Shown piece by piece: positions 36,159 to 44,929 of a stretch of DNA of 64,000 bases. A program made the position numbers and the translations under genes. Origin of the DNA: Denitromonas ohlonensis. GTDB lineage: Bacteria > Pseudomonadota > Gammaproteobacteria > Burkholderiales > Rhodocyclaceae. The DNA lies in assembly GCF_007625205.1 (NCBI RefSeq), contig NZ_VMNI01000017.1:1-64000 (forward strand), read 5' to 3'. Position 1 is the first letter of the stretch; each line of letters opens with the position of its first letter. Below the pieces are notes generated by a model. The model saw only the letters and a program-made list of their open reading frames with translations, did not search any database and had not been told where the DNA came from.

Positions 36159-36941
36159 ATGATCCGCTCACTGTGGATTGCCCGCACCGGCCTGGACGCC
36201 CAGCAAACCCAGCTGGACGTGGTGTCAAACAACCTCGCCAACGTCTCCACCACCGGTTTCAAGCGCTCGCGCGCGGTGTTTGAAGACCTGCTGTATCAGA
36301 CCCTGCGCCAGCCCGGCGCCCAGTCGACCCAGCAAACCCAGATCTCCAGCGGCCTGCAGATCGGCACCGGCGTGCGCCCGGTGGCCACCGAGCGCATCCA
36401 CACGCAGGGCAACCTGCAGCAGACCGGCAACGGGCTGGATGTGGCGGTGCAGGGCGAGGGCTTCTTCCAGATCCAGCTGCCTGACGGCACCACCGCCTAC
36501 ACCCGCGACGGCTCTTTCCAGCTCGACAACCAAGGCCAGATGGTCACCGCCAGCGGCTATCCGCTGAGCCCGGCCATCATCCTGCCGGCCGACACCGTGA
36601 GCATGACTATCGGCAAGGACGGCACGGTCAGCGTGCAGCAGTCCGGACAGGTCTCGCCCACGCAGGTCGGCACCATCCAGCTGGCCACGTTTGTGAACAA
36701 CGGCGGACTGCAAAGCGCAGGCGAGAACCTCTACCTCGAGACCGCCTCCAGCGGCACGCCGACGCCCAACACCCCGGGGTCGAACGGCGCCGGCGTGCTC
36801 AACCAGAATTACATCGAAACCTCCAACGTGAACGTGGCCGAAGAGCTGGTGCAGCTGATCACCACCCAGCGTGCCTACGAGCTCAATTCGCGCGCGATTC
36901 AGACCTCCGACCAGATGCTCGGCCGGCTGACGCAGCTCTGA
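36159..36941 (+). CDS. flgG: Flagellar distal rod protein FlgG
   Basis: This 260-residue distal rod subunit has [20 protein letters not shown] and [20 protein letters not shown] at the N-terminus and [20 protein letters not shown] at the C-terminus. The FlgG-specific [18 protein letters not shown] stretch distinguishes it from FlgE. AAGGAGC precedes the ATG. Confidence 0.97.
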   Translation: MIRSLWIARTGLDAQQTQLDVVSNNLANVSTTGFKRSRAVFEDLLYQTLRQPGAQSTQQTQISSGLQIGTGVRPVATERIHTQGNLQQTGNGLDVAVQGEGFFQIQLPDGTTAYTRDGSFQLDNQGQMVTASGYPLSPAIILPADTVSMTIGKDGTVSVQQSGQVSPTQVGTIQLATFVNNGGLQSAGENLYLETASSGTPTPNTPGSNGAGVLNQNYIETSNVNVAEELVQLITTQRAYELNSRAIQTSDQMLGRLTQL

Positions 36942-36962
36942 TTTCGGCTCGGGAGACTCGTC

Positions 36963-37631
36963 ATGCGCGCCCTGATCACCTCGCTGCTGACGACCTTGCT
37001 GGTCGGCTGCGCGGCGCTTGAAACCACGCCGCCGACGGCCGTGCATCAACCCATGTCGGCCCGGCCCGAAGTGCGTGCTGGCGTGGCACCGGCCAACGGC
37101 GCCATCTTTCAGACCGTGGGGTCGCGCCCGCTGTTTGAAGACCGCCGTGCCCGGCTGGTCGGCGACACCATCACCATCAATCTGGCCGAGAGCACCACGG
37201 CACGCAAGGCCTCCAATGCCAGCGCGAGCCGCGATGGCAGCCTGAGCGCCGGCATCACTTCGATCAACAAGCTGCCGCTCAAGGGGCTGGCGGGCCTGGG
37301 TGTTGAGGCGGAGAGCGAGAGCGACTTCTCAGGCCAGGGCGCGGCCGCCGCCAACAACCTGTTCAACGGCACCATCACCTGCACAGTGATCGAGGTGTAT
37401 CCGAACGGCAACTTGCTGGTGTCGGGCGAAAAGCAGGTGTCGATCAACCAGGGCAACGAATTCATCCGCTTCTCGGGCGTGGTCAATCCCAACCATGTGA
37501 CCACCAGCAACACCGTGCAGTCCACCCAGGTGGCCGACGCGCGCATCGAATACAAGGGCAGCGGCTATATCAACGAGAGCCAGGTGATGGGCTGGTTACA
37601 GCGCTTCTTCCTGCTGCTGTTGCCGATCTGA
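36963..37631 (+). CDS. flgH: Flagellar L-ring lipoprotein FlgH
   Basis: This 222-residue outer-membrane lipoprotein forms the L ring. The lipobox LVGC sits at the end of a short signal peptide (Cys16). Family motifs are [36 protein letters not shown] and [15 protein letters not shown]. It lies 21 bases after flgG, and flgI starts 7 bases after its stop. Confidence 0.96.
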   Translation: MRALITSLLTTLLVGCAALETTPPTAVHQPMSARPEVRAGVAPANGAIFQTVGSRPLFEDRRARLVGDTITINLAESTTARKASNASASRDGSLSAGITSINKLPLKGLAGLGVEAESESDFSGQGAAAANNLFNGTITCTVIEVYPNGNLLVSGEKQVSINQGNEFIRFSGVVNPNHVTTSNTVQSTQVADARIEYKGSGYINESQVMGWLQRFFLLLLPI

Positions 37632-37638
37632 GGTTGTC

Positions 37639-38814
37639 ATGAACATCGCATGCGAATTCTTTGTGGGGTGGGTTTCAATCCGCCATCGCTGGCTCGATCG
37701 GTTTGGCGGGTTGAAACCCGCCCTACGGGTGGCGCTGGCCATGCTGTGTGCGCTGTTCGTCGGTGCCGCCCACGCCGAGCGCATCAAGGACCTGGCCAAT
37801 ATTTCCGGCGTGCGAAGCAACCAGCTGGTCGGTTACGGTCTTGTTGTCGGTCTGGACGGCAGCGGCGACCAGACCACCCAGACGCCGTTCACCGTGCAAA
37901 GCATCATCAACATGCTCGGCAACATGGGCGTGACCATGCCGCCGGGCACTAACTTGCAGCTCAAGAACGTGGCCGCAGTGATGGTCACCGCCGACCTGCC
38001 GCCCTTTGCGCGGCCCGGCCAGCGCATCGATATCACCACCTCGTCGATTGGTAACGCCAAGAGTCTGCGCGGCGGCACGCTCATCTTGACGCCGCTGAAG
38101 GGCGCCGATGGCCAGATCTACGCCATGGCGCAGGGCAACGTGATTGTTGGCGGCGCGGGTGCGTCGGGCGGCGGCGCCTCGGTGGTGGTCAATCATCTGT
38201 CGGCTGGCCGTGTGCCCAACGGTGCCACGGTCGAGCGTGCGGTGCCCACCGCGCTGGGGCAGGGCGATGTGATTCTGCTTGAGCTCGAGCAAACCGATTT
38301 CGGCACCGCCCAGCGCATGGTCGATGCCATCAATAGCGCGACCTCGCCGGGTCAGGCGCAGGCGCTGGACGGGCGGACCATTCAGGTTCGCGCGCCGTCC
38401 GATGCGTCGATGCGGGTCGCCTTCCTCGGCCGGATCGAAAACATCGACGTCACCCCGGCGCTGCAATCGGCCAAGGTGATCATCAATTCGCGCACCGGCT
38501 CGGTCGTCATGAACCAGGCGGTGATGCTTCAGCAATGCGCGGTCGCGCACGGCAATCTGTCGGTGTCGGTCACCACCGAACCGGTGGTCAGCCAGCCCAA
38601 CCCGCTGTCGGGGGGGCGTACTGTGGTGGGCGAGCGTGGCGATGTGTCGATCGATCAGGCCGGCGGCGCGCTGATGCGTGTGCCCGCGGGCACCAACCTC
38701 GCCGAAGTGGTCAAGGCGCTCAACGCCTTGGGCGCCAATCCGATGGACTTGATCAGCATTCTTCAGGCCATGAAAGCCTCGGGCGCGCTGCGGGCCGATC
38801 TGGAAGTGATCTGA
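37639..38814 (+). CDS. flgI: Flagellar P-ring protein FlgI
   Basis: FlgI forms the periplasmic P ring with FlgA as chaperone. The mature part from [20 protein letters not shown] onward is canonical, with [20 protein letters not shown] and the C-terminal [14 protein letters not shown]. The signal peptide is odd: with the ATG at 37639 (GAGG upstream) it is 46 residues long, and residues about 10-29 are encoded by a REP-like inverted repeat. A TTG at 37711 would give a normal 22-residue signal peptide ([21 protein letters not shown]). Its stop overlaps the flgJ start (TGATG). Confidence 0.93.
   Translation: MNIACEFFVGWVSIRHRWLDRFGGLKPALRVALAMLCALFVGAAHAERIKDLANISGVRSNQLVGYGLVVGLDGSGDQTTQTPFTVQSIINMLGNMGVTMPPGTNLQLKNVAAVMVTADLPPFARPGQRIDITTSSIGNAKSLRGGTLILTPLKGADGQIYAMAQGNVIVGGAGASGGGASVVVNHLSAGRVPNGATVERAVPTALGQGDVILLELEQTDFGTAQRMVDAINSATSPGQAQALDGRTIQVRAPSDASMRVAFLGRIENIDVTPALQSAKVIINSRTGSVVMNQAVMLQQCAVAHGNLSVSVTTEPVVSQPNPLSGGRTVVGERGDVSIDQAGGALMRVPAGTNLAEVVKALNALGANPMDLISILQAMKASGALRADLEVI
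37668..37726. repeat. REP/BIME-like element inside the 5' end of flgI
   Basis: The 15-base arms 37670-37684 and 37705-37719 are inverted with one mismatch. The right half is itself a perfect 8-bp hairpin (GGCGGGTT/AACCCGCC, 37705-37722) followed by CTAC, i.e. GTAG on the other strand. GTAG next to a GC-rich hairpin is the hallmark of REP sequences mobilised by RAYT transposases. It is in frame within the flgI signal-peptide region. Confidence 0.65.
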
Positions 38815-39761
38815 TGCAGGGCGCCGCGCAACTCAATACCCTCGATCCGAATGCCATGGCCGACCTCAAGCGTCTGGCCAAGGACAACGATCCGAAGGCC
38901 ATTGAAGCGGCGGCCAAGCAGTTCGAATCGCTGTTTCTCGCCATGGTGCTCAAGTCCATGCGCGCGGCCATGCCCACCACCGGTTTGATGGATAACGATC
39001 AGAGCCGCATGTATCAATCCCTGCTCGACCAGCAACTGGCCGCCAACATGGCTGCCAGCGGCGGCGCGGGCCTGGCCAAGGCCTTGATCGCGCAACTTGG
39101 CGGCAATCCGATGCAGGCACCCAGCCGCGACGAGATTTCGGCCGGCTTCGACATTGCCTCGGTGCCGCGTCGGCCGGCAAATGCTGCCGCTGCGCCCTTG
39201 CCGCCGGTCGATCTTGCCGCCCGCCGTGCCAGCATGTCGGCCGGTGTGAGCGCACCCACCACCATCGAACCGACGCCGCCGGAGATTTCCTCCGACGCTG
39301 CCGCCTTCGTGCGCAAGGTCATGCCGCATGCTCAGGCGGCCAGCCGTGAAACCGGCATCCCGGCGCACTTCATGGTTGCTCAGGCCGCGCTCGAAACCGG
39401 TTGGGGCAAGTACCAGTTGCGCGACGCCAGCGGTCAGCCCAGCCACAACCTCTTCAACATCAAGGCCGGCAGCAGTTGGGAGGGCAAGACGGTATCGGTG
39501 GGCACCACCGAATACGTCAATGGCCGCCCGGTCACCGAGCAGGCCCGCTTCCGCGCCTACGGATCGTATGCCGAGTCCTTCCGCGACTACGCCCGCCTGA
39601 TCGGCAACAGCCCGCGCTACGCCGATGTGGTGGGGCAGCAAGACGCCGCCGCCTTCGCCCGCGAGCTGCAAGCCGCCGGCTACGCCACCGACCCGCGTTA
39701 CGCCGAAAAACTCACCCGCATCATCACCGGCCCCACGCTGCGCGGCGCGTTGCCGGGCTGA
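38814..39761 (+). CDS. flgJ: Rod-cap / peptidoglycan hydrolase FlgJ
   Basis: This 315-residue dual-domain FlgJ has an N-terminal rod-binding domain (KAIEAAAKQFESLFLAMVLK, SMRAAMP). A Pro/Ala linker (about 100-155) and a C-terminal glucosaminidase domain follow, with HFMVAQAALETGWGKY (catalytic Glu) and HNLFNIKAGSSWEGK. It opens the wall for the growing rod. The ATG overlaps the flgI stop. It closes the flgB operon. Confidence 0.96.
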   Translation: MQGAAQLNTLDPNAMADLKRLAKDNDPKAIEAAAKQFESLFLAMVLKSMRAAMPTTGLMDNDQSRMYQSLLDQQLAANMAASGGAGLAKALIAQLGGNPMQAPSRDEISAGFDIASVPRRPANAAAAPLPPVDLAARRASMSAGVSAPTTIEPTPPEISSDAAAFVRKVMPHAQAASRETGIPAHFMVAQAALETGWGKYQLRDASGQPSHNLFNIKAGSSWEGKTVSVGTTEYVNGRPVTEQARFRAYGSYAESFRDYARLIGNSPRYADVVGQQDAAAFARELQAAGYATDPRYAEKLTRIITGPTLRGALPG

Positions 39762-39831
39762 TTCCCTTGCTGGGTGCGGTATTGGCCCTGACGTCCTTTG
39801 AATTGCTGAGTCTCTCCAGCGTTGCGATGAC

Positions 39832-39909
39832 GTAGGGTGGGCGGCTCGACGCCCACCATCGTGCCTCGCGATATGTGTTGTCGGGTGGGCAGTGAGCGGC
39901 CCACCCGAC
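39832..39909. repeat. Pair of REP-like hairpins between flgJ and flgK
   Basis: GTAG at 39832-39835 (in CGTAGGG) is followed by GGTGGGCG/CGCCCACC (39836-39843, 39850-39857). A second perfect 11-bp hairpin follows at 39880-39890/39899-39909 with an 8-base loop. The pair resembles a BIME and could also slow or end transcription after flgJ. The rest of the 236-base gap holds the flgK promoter. Confidence 0.6.
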
Positions 39910-39942
39910 GAGACTCATCCGTTTGTCGCCCAAGCTGTTAGC

Positions 39943-39958
39943 TGGCATAAGTTTTGCG
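39943..39958 (+). promoter_or_regulatory. Sigma-54 promoter of flgKL
   Basis: TGGCATA-AGTT-TTGCG fits TGGCACG-N4-TTGCA with exact GG/GC spacing. The start would be near 39970, 28 bases before the flgK ATG. It makes flgKL RpoN-dependent and separate from the flgB operon. Confidence 0.7.
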
Positions 39959-39997
39959 TTGTTCTGGTCGTAGAAGTCTTAGCGACGAGGAACTCCC

Positions 39998-41935
39998 ATG
40001 GCAGGCATGCTCAATATTGGCATCACAGGTCTGAACGCCGCCCAGGCGTGGTTGAACACGACCAGCCATAACATCTCCAACGCATCGACGCCCGGCTTCA
40101 GCCGGCAGACGGTTGGTCAGAGCACGCTGACCCCGGTGTTTTCCGGCGGTGGATTTTTTGGCCAGGGCACGCAGGTCGACTCGGTCAAGCGGGTGTACAG
40201 CCAGTTTCTCGAGAACCAGGTGCTCACCGCCGACACCCGCCGCGCCTCGCTGACGGCTTACGAAAGCCAGATTACGCAGATCGACAATCTGCTCGCCGAT
40301 CCGACCTCGGGCTTGTCGCCAGCGATTCAGAGTTTCTTCAATGGCGTTCAGGAAGTGGCGGCCAACCCGTCGAGCGTGCCCGCCCGGCAGGCGATGATCG
40401 CCTCGGGCGAATCGCTGGCCTCGCGGTTTCAGTATCTCGATAGCCGCCTGCGTGATATCGGCGAGGGCGTTGAGGGCGAAATTGCCAGCACCGTTTCTCA
40501 GATCAACGCCCACGCCAAGCAGCTGTCGGAGATCAATCAGCGCATCCTGGTGGCCGAGTCCGCGGGCTCAGGTACGCCGGCGAACGACCTGCACGACTTG
40601 CGCGCCACGGTGCTGAGTGACCTGAACAAGCTCATTCAGGTGAGCACGGTGACCGAGAGCAATGGCTCGCTCAGCGTATTCATTGGTAGTGGACAGCCGC
40701 TGGTGATTGGCGGGCAGGTCACCACACTGAATACTTCACCGAGTGTCGACAATCCCGAAAAACTCGCGGTCGGCCTGCAATTGATCGGCGGCGGATCGGT
40801 GCAGATGCCCGAGACGCTGCTCACTGGCGGCTCGCTCGGCGGCCTGCTCGAGTTTCGTCGTGATTCGCTTGAGAGCGCCAAGAGCCAGCTCGGCCTGATT
40901 GCCGTTGGTTTGAGCGAGACCTTCAATGCTCAGCACAAGCTAGGGCAGGATCTGGACGGCGCGCTCGGCCTCGATTTCTTCAAGCCGCTCAGCCCAAGTA
41001 CCCGTCCGCTCAACGGTGCGACCACCGCACCGACGGTGGCCTTTGGCAACGTGGCGAATCTTACCGGCGACAATTACCGCCTCACCTACACCAACACGAC
41101 GGGCGCCTACACGCTGGTCAATGCGCGTACCGGGGCGAGTGTCGCTTCGGCCGCCAGCGTGGGGCTGACCATCACCCCGCCGGGAACGACGGTCAGCGGG
41201 GAAGAGTTCATCATCGAGCCGACCCGCGAGGCCGGTGCCAACATCAGTGTCGGTATTGGCGATACCCGACTGGTGGCGGCGGCCGGGCCAGTGCGTGCTC
41301 AGGTCGCCGGCAACAATACCGGAACGGCCACCGTAAGCAGCGTGACGGTGACCAGCACGGCCGGCTTTGCCACCGCCTCGCCGCACATCGGCGCGCACAC
41401 CTTGCAGTTCAATGGCGTGACCAACCAATATGATGTGCGCGATGCCGGCAATACGCTGATCGGCAGCATCGCTTTCAACCCGGCCACCGACTCGGCGGGG
41501 GTGACGCGGACCTTGCCCGGCGCACTGGGGGGTATCGATATCAAATTGGCCGGTGTGCCGGTCACCGGTGATCGCATCACGCTCGAAAGCAACACCGATG
41601 GCGTCGCCGACAATACCAACGCCGTGGCATTGAGCAATCTGCAGACGGCGAAGACCTTGCTCGCCTCGGGCGGGTCCGCGACGGCCAGTTATCAGTCCAC
41701 GTATTCAAATCTGGTCAGCAATGTGGGCAACAAGACCAGTGAAGTGAAAGTCAGCCGTGCCGCACAAGACACGCTTGTCGGCCAGGCCACGGCCAGCCGC
41801 GAAGCACTCTCAGGCGTGAATCTCGACGAAGAAGCCGCGAACCTGATCCGCTACCAGCAGGCCTACCAGGCCTCGGCACGGGTGATGTCGATCGCGTCCA
41901 GCTTGTTCGACGAAATTCTCTCCATCGCGCGCTAA
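39998..41935 (+). CDS. flgK: Hook-filament junction protein FlgK (HAP1)
   Basis: This 645-residue junction protein has NIGITGLNAAQAWLNTTSHN and SNASTPGFSRQTV at the N-terminus and NLDEEAANLIRYQQAYQASA before the last helix. The large central insertion (about 340-540) is repetitive in Thr/Gly/Ala, as often seen in betaproteobacterial FlgK. It is exported with FlgN. GAGGAA precedes the ATG. Confidence 0.95.
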   Translation: MAGMLNIGITGLNAAQAWLNTTSHNISNASTPGFSRQTVGQSTLTPVFSGGGFFGQGTQVDSVKRVYSQFLENQVLTADTRRASLTAYESQITQIDNLLADPTSGLSPAIQSFFNGVQEVAANPSSVPARQAMIASGESLASRFQYLDSRLRDIGEGVEGEIASTVSQINAHAKQLSEINQRILVAESAGSGTPANDLHDLRATVLSDLNKLIQVSTVTESNGSLSVFIGSGQPLVIGGQVTTLNTSPSVDNPEKLAVGLQLIGGGSVQMPETLLTGGSLGGLLEFRRDSLESAKSQLGLIAVGLSETFNAQHKLGQDLDGALGLDFFKPLSPSTRPLNGATTAPTVAFGNVANLTGDNYRLTYTNTTGAYTLVNARTGASVASAASVGLTITPPGTTVSGEEFIIEPTREAGANISVGIGDTRLVAAAGPVRAQVAGNNTGTATVSSVTVTSTAGFATASPHIGAHTLQFNGVTNQYDVRDAGNTLIGSIAFNPATDSAGVTRTLPGALGGIDIKLAGVPVTGDRITLESNTDGVADNTNAVALSNLQTAKTLLASGGSATASYQSTYSNLVSNVGNKTSEVKVSRAAQDTLVGQATASREALSGVNLDEEAANLIRYQQAYQASARVMSIASSLFDEILSIAR

Positions 41936-41960
41936 GGCAGCGAAAAGAAGGAGCCCGATC

Positions 41961-43124
41961 ATGCGAATCAGTACCGGTATGCTCTACCAGACCGGCGTCA
42001 ACACCATCCAGAAGCAGACCGCGCAGATGCTGCAGACTCAGCAGCAGGTGGCGACCGGCCGGCGCATCATCGCCCCCTCGGACGACCCGATTGCCTCGGC
42101 GCGTGCGCTGGAGATCTCCCAGGCCCAAGGCATCAACGCCCAGCAGCAGGTCAACCAGGGCTACGCCAAGGATTCGCTCGGTCTGCTCGAGAACAAGCTG
42201 GCGGCCGTCGAAGAGCTGATCATTCACACCCGCACCCGCGCGGTCGAAGCGGGCAACGGCACTTACGCGCCCAGTGAGCTCAAGTCCTTGGCCATCGACG
42301 TGCGCGCCAGCTTCGATTCCATGCTGGCCTTGGCCAATAGCCAGAACGGGCAGGGCGAATACCTGTTCTCGGGCTACCAGGCCGATGTTCAGCCCTATGT
42401 CGGCACGCTCGACGGCGTCAGCTATCAGGGCGACCAGGGGCAGCGCACCTTGCAAGTGTCGCCCTCGCGGCTCATGCCGGTTAACAACGCCGGCAGCGAC
42501 GTATTCAATTCCGTGCGGCAAGACCCCGGCAAGTTCTTTGCCGTGCCGGTCGCGCCCAATGGCGGCACGGGGCATATCGCCGAGGCACAAACCACGGGCA
42601 CCTACACCGGCACCCGCTACGACATCCAGTGGGACGGCACCAACTACAATGTCACCGACGCTGATACCGGCGCCGCCGTGGTCAGCCAGAGCGGTCCCAC
42701 GCTCACCTTTGGCGCCGTGCAGCTTGAAATGGGCGGCACGCCCAACGCAGGCGACAGTTTTGAAGTCGGCCCGCGCGCCAATGTCTTCAATATGTACACC
42801 AACATGGTTCGCGCGCTCGAAAACCCGTCGACCACCGTTGGCATCCAGGGCGCCGTCGCGCAGGCCATCGAAGGCATGGACCGCAGCCTCGATCAGGTCC
42901 TTGTGGTGCGCGCCTCGGTCGGCTCGCGCATGGTCGAGCTGTCCACGCTCGAATCGGTGGGTAGTGATCTGGACATTCAATACACCCAGACGCTCTCGCG
43001 CCTGCAGGATGTCGACTATGCCGAGGCGGTGAGCAACCTCACCTTGCAACAGACTTACCTGCAAGCCTCGCAGCAGTCCTTCCTGCGCATCAACCAGCTC
43101 AGCCTCTTCAACTACCTCAGCTGA
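41961..43124 (+). CDS. flgL: Hook-filament junction protein FlgL (HAP3)
   Basis: This 387-residue protein has the flagellin-like N-terminus (RISTGMLYQTGVNTIQKQTA, QQQVATGRRIIAPSDDPIAS) and the flagellin-like C-terminal helices (QTYLQASQQSFLRINQLSLF). The middle variable domain includes SYQGDQGQRTLQVSPS. It lies 25 bases after flgK with AAGGAG upstream. No flagellin gene is in the window. Confidence 0.95.
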   Translation: MRISTGMLYQTGVNTIQKQTAQMLQTQQQVATGRRIIAPSDDPIASARALEISQAQGINAQQQVNQGYAKDSLGLLENKLAAVEELIIHTRTRAVEAGNGTYAPSELKSLAIDVRASFDSMLALANSQNGQGEYLFSGYQADVQPYVGTLDGVSYQGDQGQRTLQVSPSRLMPVNNAGSDVFNSVRQDPGKFFAVPVAPNGGTGHIAEAQTTGTYTGTRYDIQWDGTNYNVTDADTGAAVVSQSGPTLTFGAVQLEMGGTPNAGDSFEVGPRANVFNMYTNMVRALENPSTTVGIQGAVAQAIEGMDRSLDQVLVVRASVGSRMVELSTLESVGSDLDIQYTQTLSRLQDVDYAEAVSNLTLQQTYLQASQQSFLRINQLSLFNYLS

Positions 43125-43125
43125 C

Positions 43126-43596
43126 ATGCGCGCCGCCCGCCCACTCCTCGCCATCACCGCGCTTGTTGTCGCAGGTTGCAGCAGCATCCCCAACCCCAGC
43201 CTCGGCGAAGGCCCCAGCACCCAATGGCTGCTCGCGCCGGCTGCCGCCATCACCGTGATCGAGAGCGGCTACACCACCAATGCGCACATCGCCGGTATGG
43301 TCGCCGGCTGGGCGCTGCTTGACCCGCTCGCGCCCAACTGGCAGATCCAGGCCACCCGCATCGATGAGCGCAATGTGCGCTTCCGTCTCCAGCACAAACT
43401 CCTGCACACCGGCGGCGAAGGCGAAGCCCGTCAGGTGCTCCGCCGCAACGCGGAGCGCATCACGCAGGAAGAAGGCTTCAGCGAATACGAGATCGTTCGC
43501 CTCGAGGAAGGCGTTGATTCCACGCGCCCCTTCGCGCGCCGCACGATGGTGGCGGATGTGCGAATGCTCAGGGGCCGGTCGCTGCCGGGTCTGTAG
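43126..43596 (+). CDS. Small lipoprotein of unknown function downstream of flgL
   Basis: This 156-residue protein has a signal peptide with lipobox VVAGC|SS (Cys18). The body has mixed alpha/beta character: LAPAAAITVIESGYTTNAHI, a QIQATRIDERNVRFRLQHKL strand pair, and a C-terminal EYEIVRLEEGVDST. I do not recognise the family. The ATG lies one base after the flgL stop, so it is translated with flgKL and might be a flagellum-associated outer-membrane lipoprotein. Confidence 0.6.
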   Translation: MRAARPLLAITALVVAGCSSIPNPSLGEGPSTQWLLAPAAAITVIESGYTTNAHIAGMVAGWALLDPLAPNWQIQATRIDERNVRFRLQHKLLHTGGEGEARQVLRRNAERITQEEGFSEYEIVRLEEGVDSTRPFARRTMVADVRMLRGRSLPGL

Positions 43597-43690
43597 AGGC
43601 GGGGCATCAACCGTCTAGATGCCTCACATCCATCGGTGATCCCGGTGGGGGTGTCGCCTGGCCCTATTTACGCATTTTGTGCCGAGTAGT

Positions 43691-43768
43691 GGCGGCGGTT
43701 TCAATCGGCACAGACATCCGCCGCCGGCGTGATTCAACGCGCCGATAGTGCTTTACTCCGTCGGCGCG
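43691..43768. repeat. Two GC-rich inverted repeats in the 43.6-43.8 kb gap
   Basis: GGCGGCGG (43691-43698) pairs with CCGCCGCC (43718-43725). CGCGCCGA (43738-43745) pairs with TCGGCGCG (43761-43768). They precede the small exported-protein gene by about 45 bases and could be leader hairpins or a repeat. Nothing else was seen in this 215-base gap. Confidence 0.4.
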
Positions 43769-43811
43769 AGCGTCGAACATATCCGGCTTTTGCGGGTAAG
43801 GCACTGCAGCG

Positions 43812-44213
43812 ATGAAAAACTCCCCGGTTCTGATGATGTGGCTGACGCTCCTCTGTGCGTCGGTGCAGGCGGCAGACATGGATGCGTTTTTCGCCAACGC
43901 GAAGAACGAGAAAGGGTTTGCGGCCTCGACAGCGGCAGGGCAGGTTGTCGCGGGACGTCAGCGCATCATGGCGGCGTGCGCCGAGGCGAAAACAAAGAAT
44001 CCGGCGGCGGACTGTGCGTGTGTCGAGCGCGAGTTGGGGCAGGTGTCTGATCGCACGTTCTATTATGAAAGCGTGCTGGCGTATCAAGCGTACCGGGAGA
44101 AGGTCGAGGCGCTTGAGGCGGATGACCAGGCGCGGTATGCGCAACTCAAGCAACAGCATGCGCAGCGGTTGAGTTTGTCGCGCCGTCTCGAGACGGCGTG
44201 TGGAAAGTTCTGA
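43812..44213 (+). CDS. Small exported protein of unknown function
   Basis: This 133-residue protein has a signal peptide (NSPVLMMWLTLLCASVQA). The mature body is mostly helical and charged (REKVEALEADDQARYAQLKQ) with four cysteines, including CACVERE and a C-terminal CGKF, probably forming two disulfides in the periplasm. I do not recognise the family. It stands alone between hairpins and the S4-domain gene. Confidence 0.6.
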   Translation: MKNSPVLMMWLTLLCASVQAADMDAFFANAKNEKGFAASTAAGQVVAGRQRIMAACAEAKTKNPAADCACVERELGQVSDRTFYYESVLAYQAYREKVEALEADDQARYAQLKQQHAQRLSLSRRLETACGKF

Positions 44214-44246
44214 TCTGCCCGGTGGGCGGCGTTTGATAGGGCGGCG

Positions 44247-44462
44247 ATGATGCGCGATGTAGTGATTACCGTGGAGCCGGTTGAGCTCTACAAGATTCTG
44301 AAATTCGAAGGCCTGGTGGGCAGTGGCGGTGAAGCGAAGACGGCCGTGGCCGAGGGCCTGGTGCGGGTCAATGGCGAGGTGGAAACCCGCAAGCGCCGGC
44401 AGATCGTGGCTGGCGATGTGTTGGGCTTTGCCGGCGAGACGATTCGCATTGTGCGGGCTTGA
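44247..44462 (+). CDS. S4-domain RNA-binding protein (YbcJ-like)
   Basis: This 71-residue protein consists almost only of an S4 RNA-binding domain: LYKILKFEGLVGSGGEAKTA, EGLVRVNGEVETRKRRQIVAG and DVLGFAGETIRIV. YbcJ-type proteins bind RNA, probably ribosomal, in the cytoplasm. There are two adjacent ATGs; the second (44250) is equally possible. A DUF188 gene follows 9 bases later. Confidence 0.88.
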   Translation: MMRDVVITVEPVELYKILKFEGLVGSGGEAKTAVAEGLVRVNGEVETRKRRQIVAGDVLGFAGETIRIVRA

Positions 44463-44471
44463 GGCGTGACG

Positions 44472-44927
44472 ATGCAGATATGGGTTGATGCCGATGCCTG
44501 TCCGGTGGTGATCAAGGATATCCTGTTCCGGGCGGCGGATCGCGCCAAGGTGATGACCACGCTGGTGGCCAACCAGATGGTGCGGGTGCCGCCCTCGCGG
44601 TTTATCAAGATGGTGCAGGTGTCATCGGGCTTTGATGTGGCCGACAACGAGATTGTGAAGCGTCTTGAGCCCGGCGATCTGGTGATTACCGCCGACATTC
44701 CGCTGGCGGCGGATGTGATCGAGAAGGGTGGCCATGCGCTGAACCCGCGCGGCGAGTTTTACTCGGCCGAGAATATCCGCTCGCTGCTGAACATGCGCGA
44801 CTTCATGGACACGCTGCGCTCCAGCGGTGTCGATACCGGCGGGCCGCCGGCCTTCAGCCTGAGCGATCGCAAGGCCTTTGCCAGCCATCTGGATCGCTTT
44901 CTGGCGCGCCACGCGCCGCGCAGCTGA
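44472..44927 (+). CDS. YaiI/YqxD family protein (DUF188, UPF0178)
   Basis: This 151-residue protein has the family signature [19 protein letters not shown] and [20 protein letters not shown], with conserved aspartates suggesting a PIN-like metal site. Function is not established. I chose the ATG at 44472 because GAGG lies about eight bases upstream and the sequence then matches family N-termini; GTG 44466 is an alternative. Confidence 0.9.
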   Translation: MQIWVDADACPVVIKDILFRAADRAKVMTTLVANQMVRVPPSRFIKMVQVSSGFDVADNEIVKRLEPGDLVITADIPLAADVIEKGGHALNPRGEFYSAENIRSLLNMRDFMDTLRSSGVDTGGPPAFSLSDRKAFASHLDRFLARHAPRS

Positions 44928-44929
44928 AC

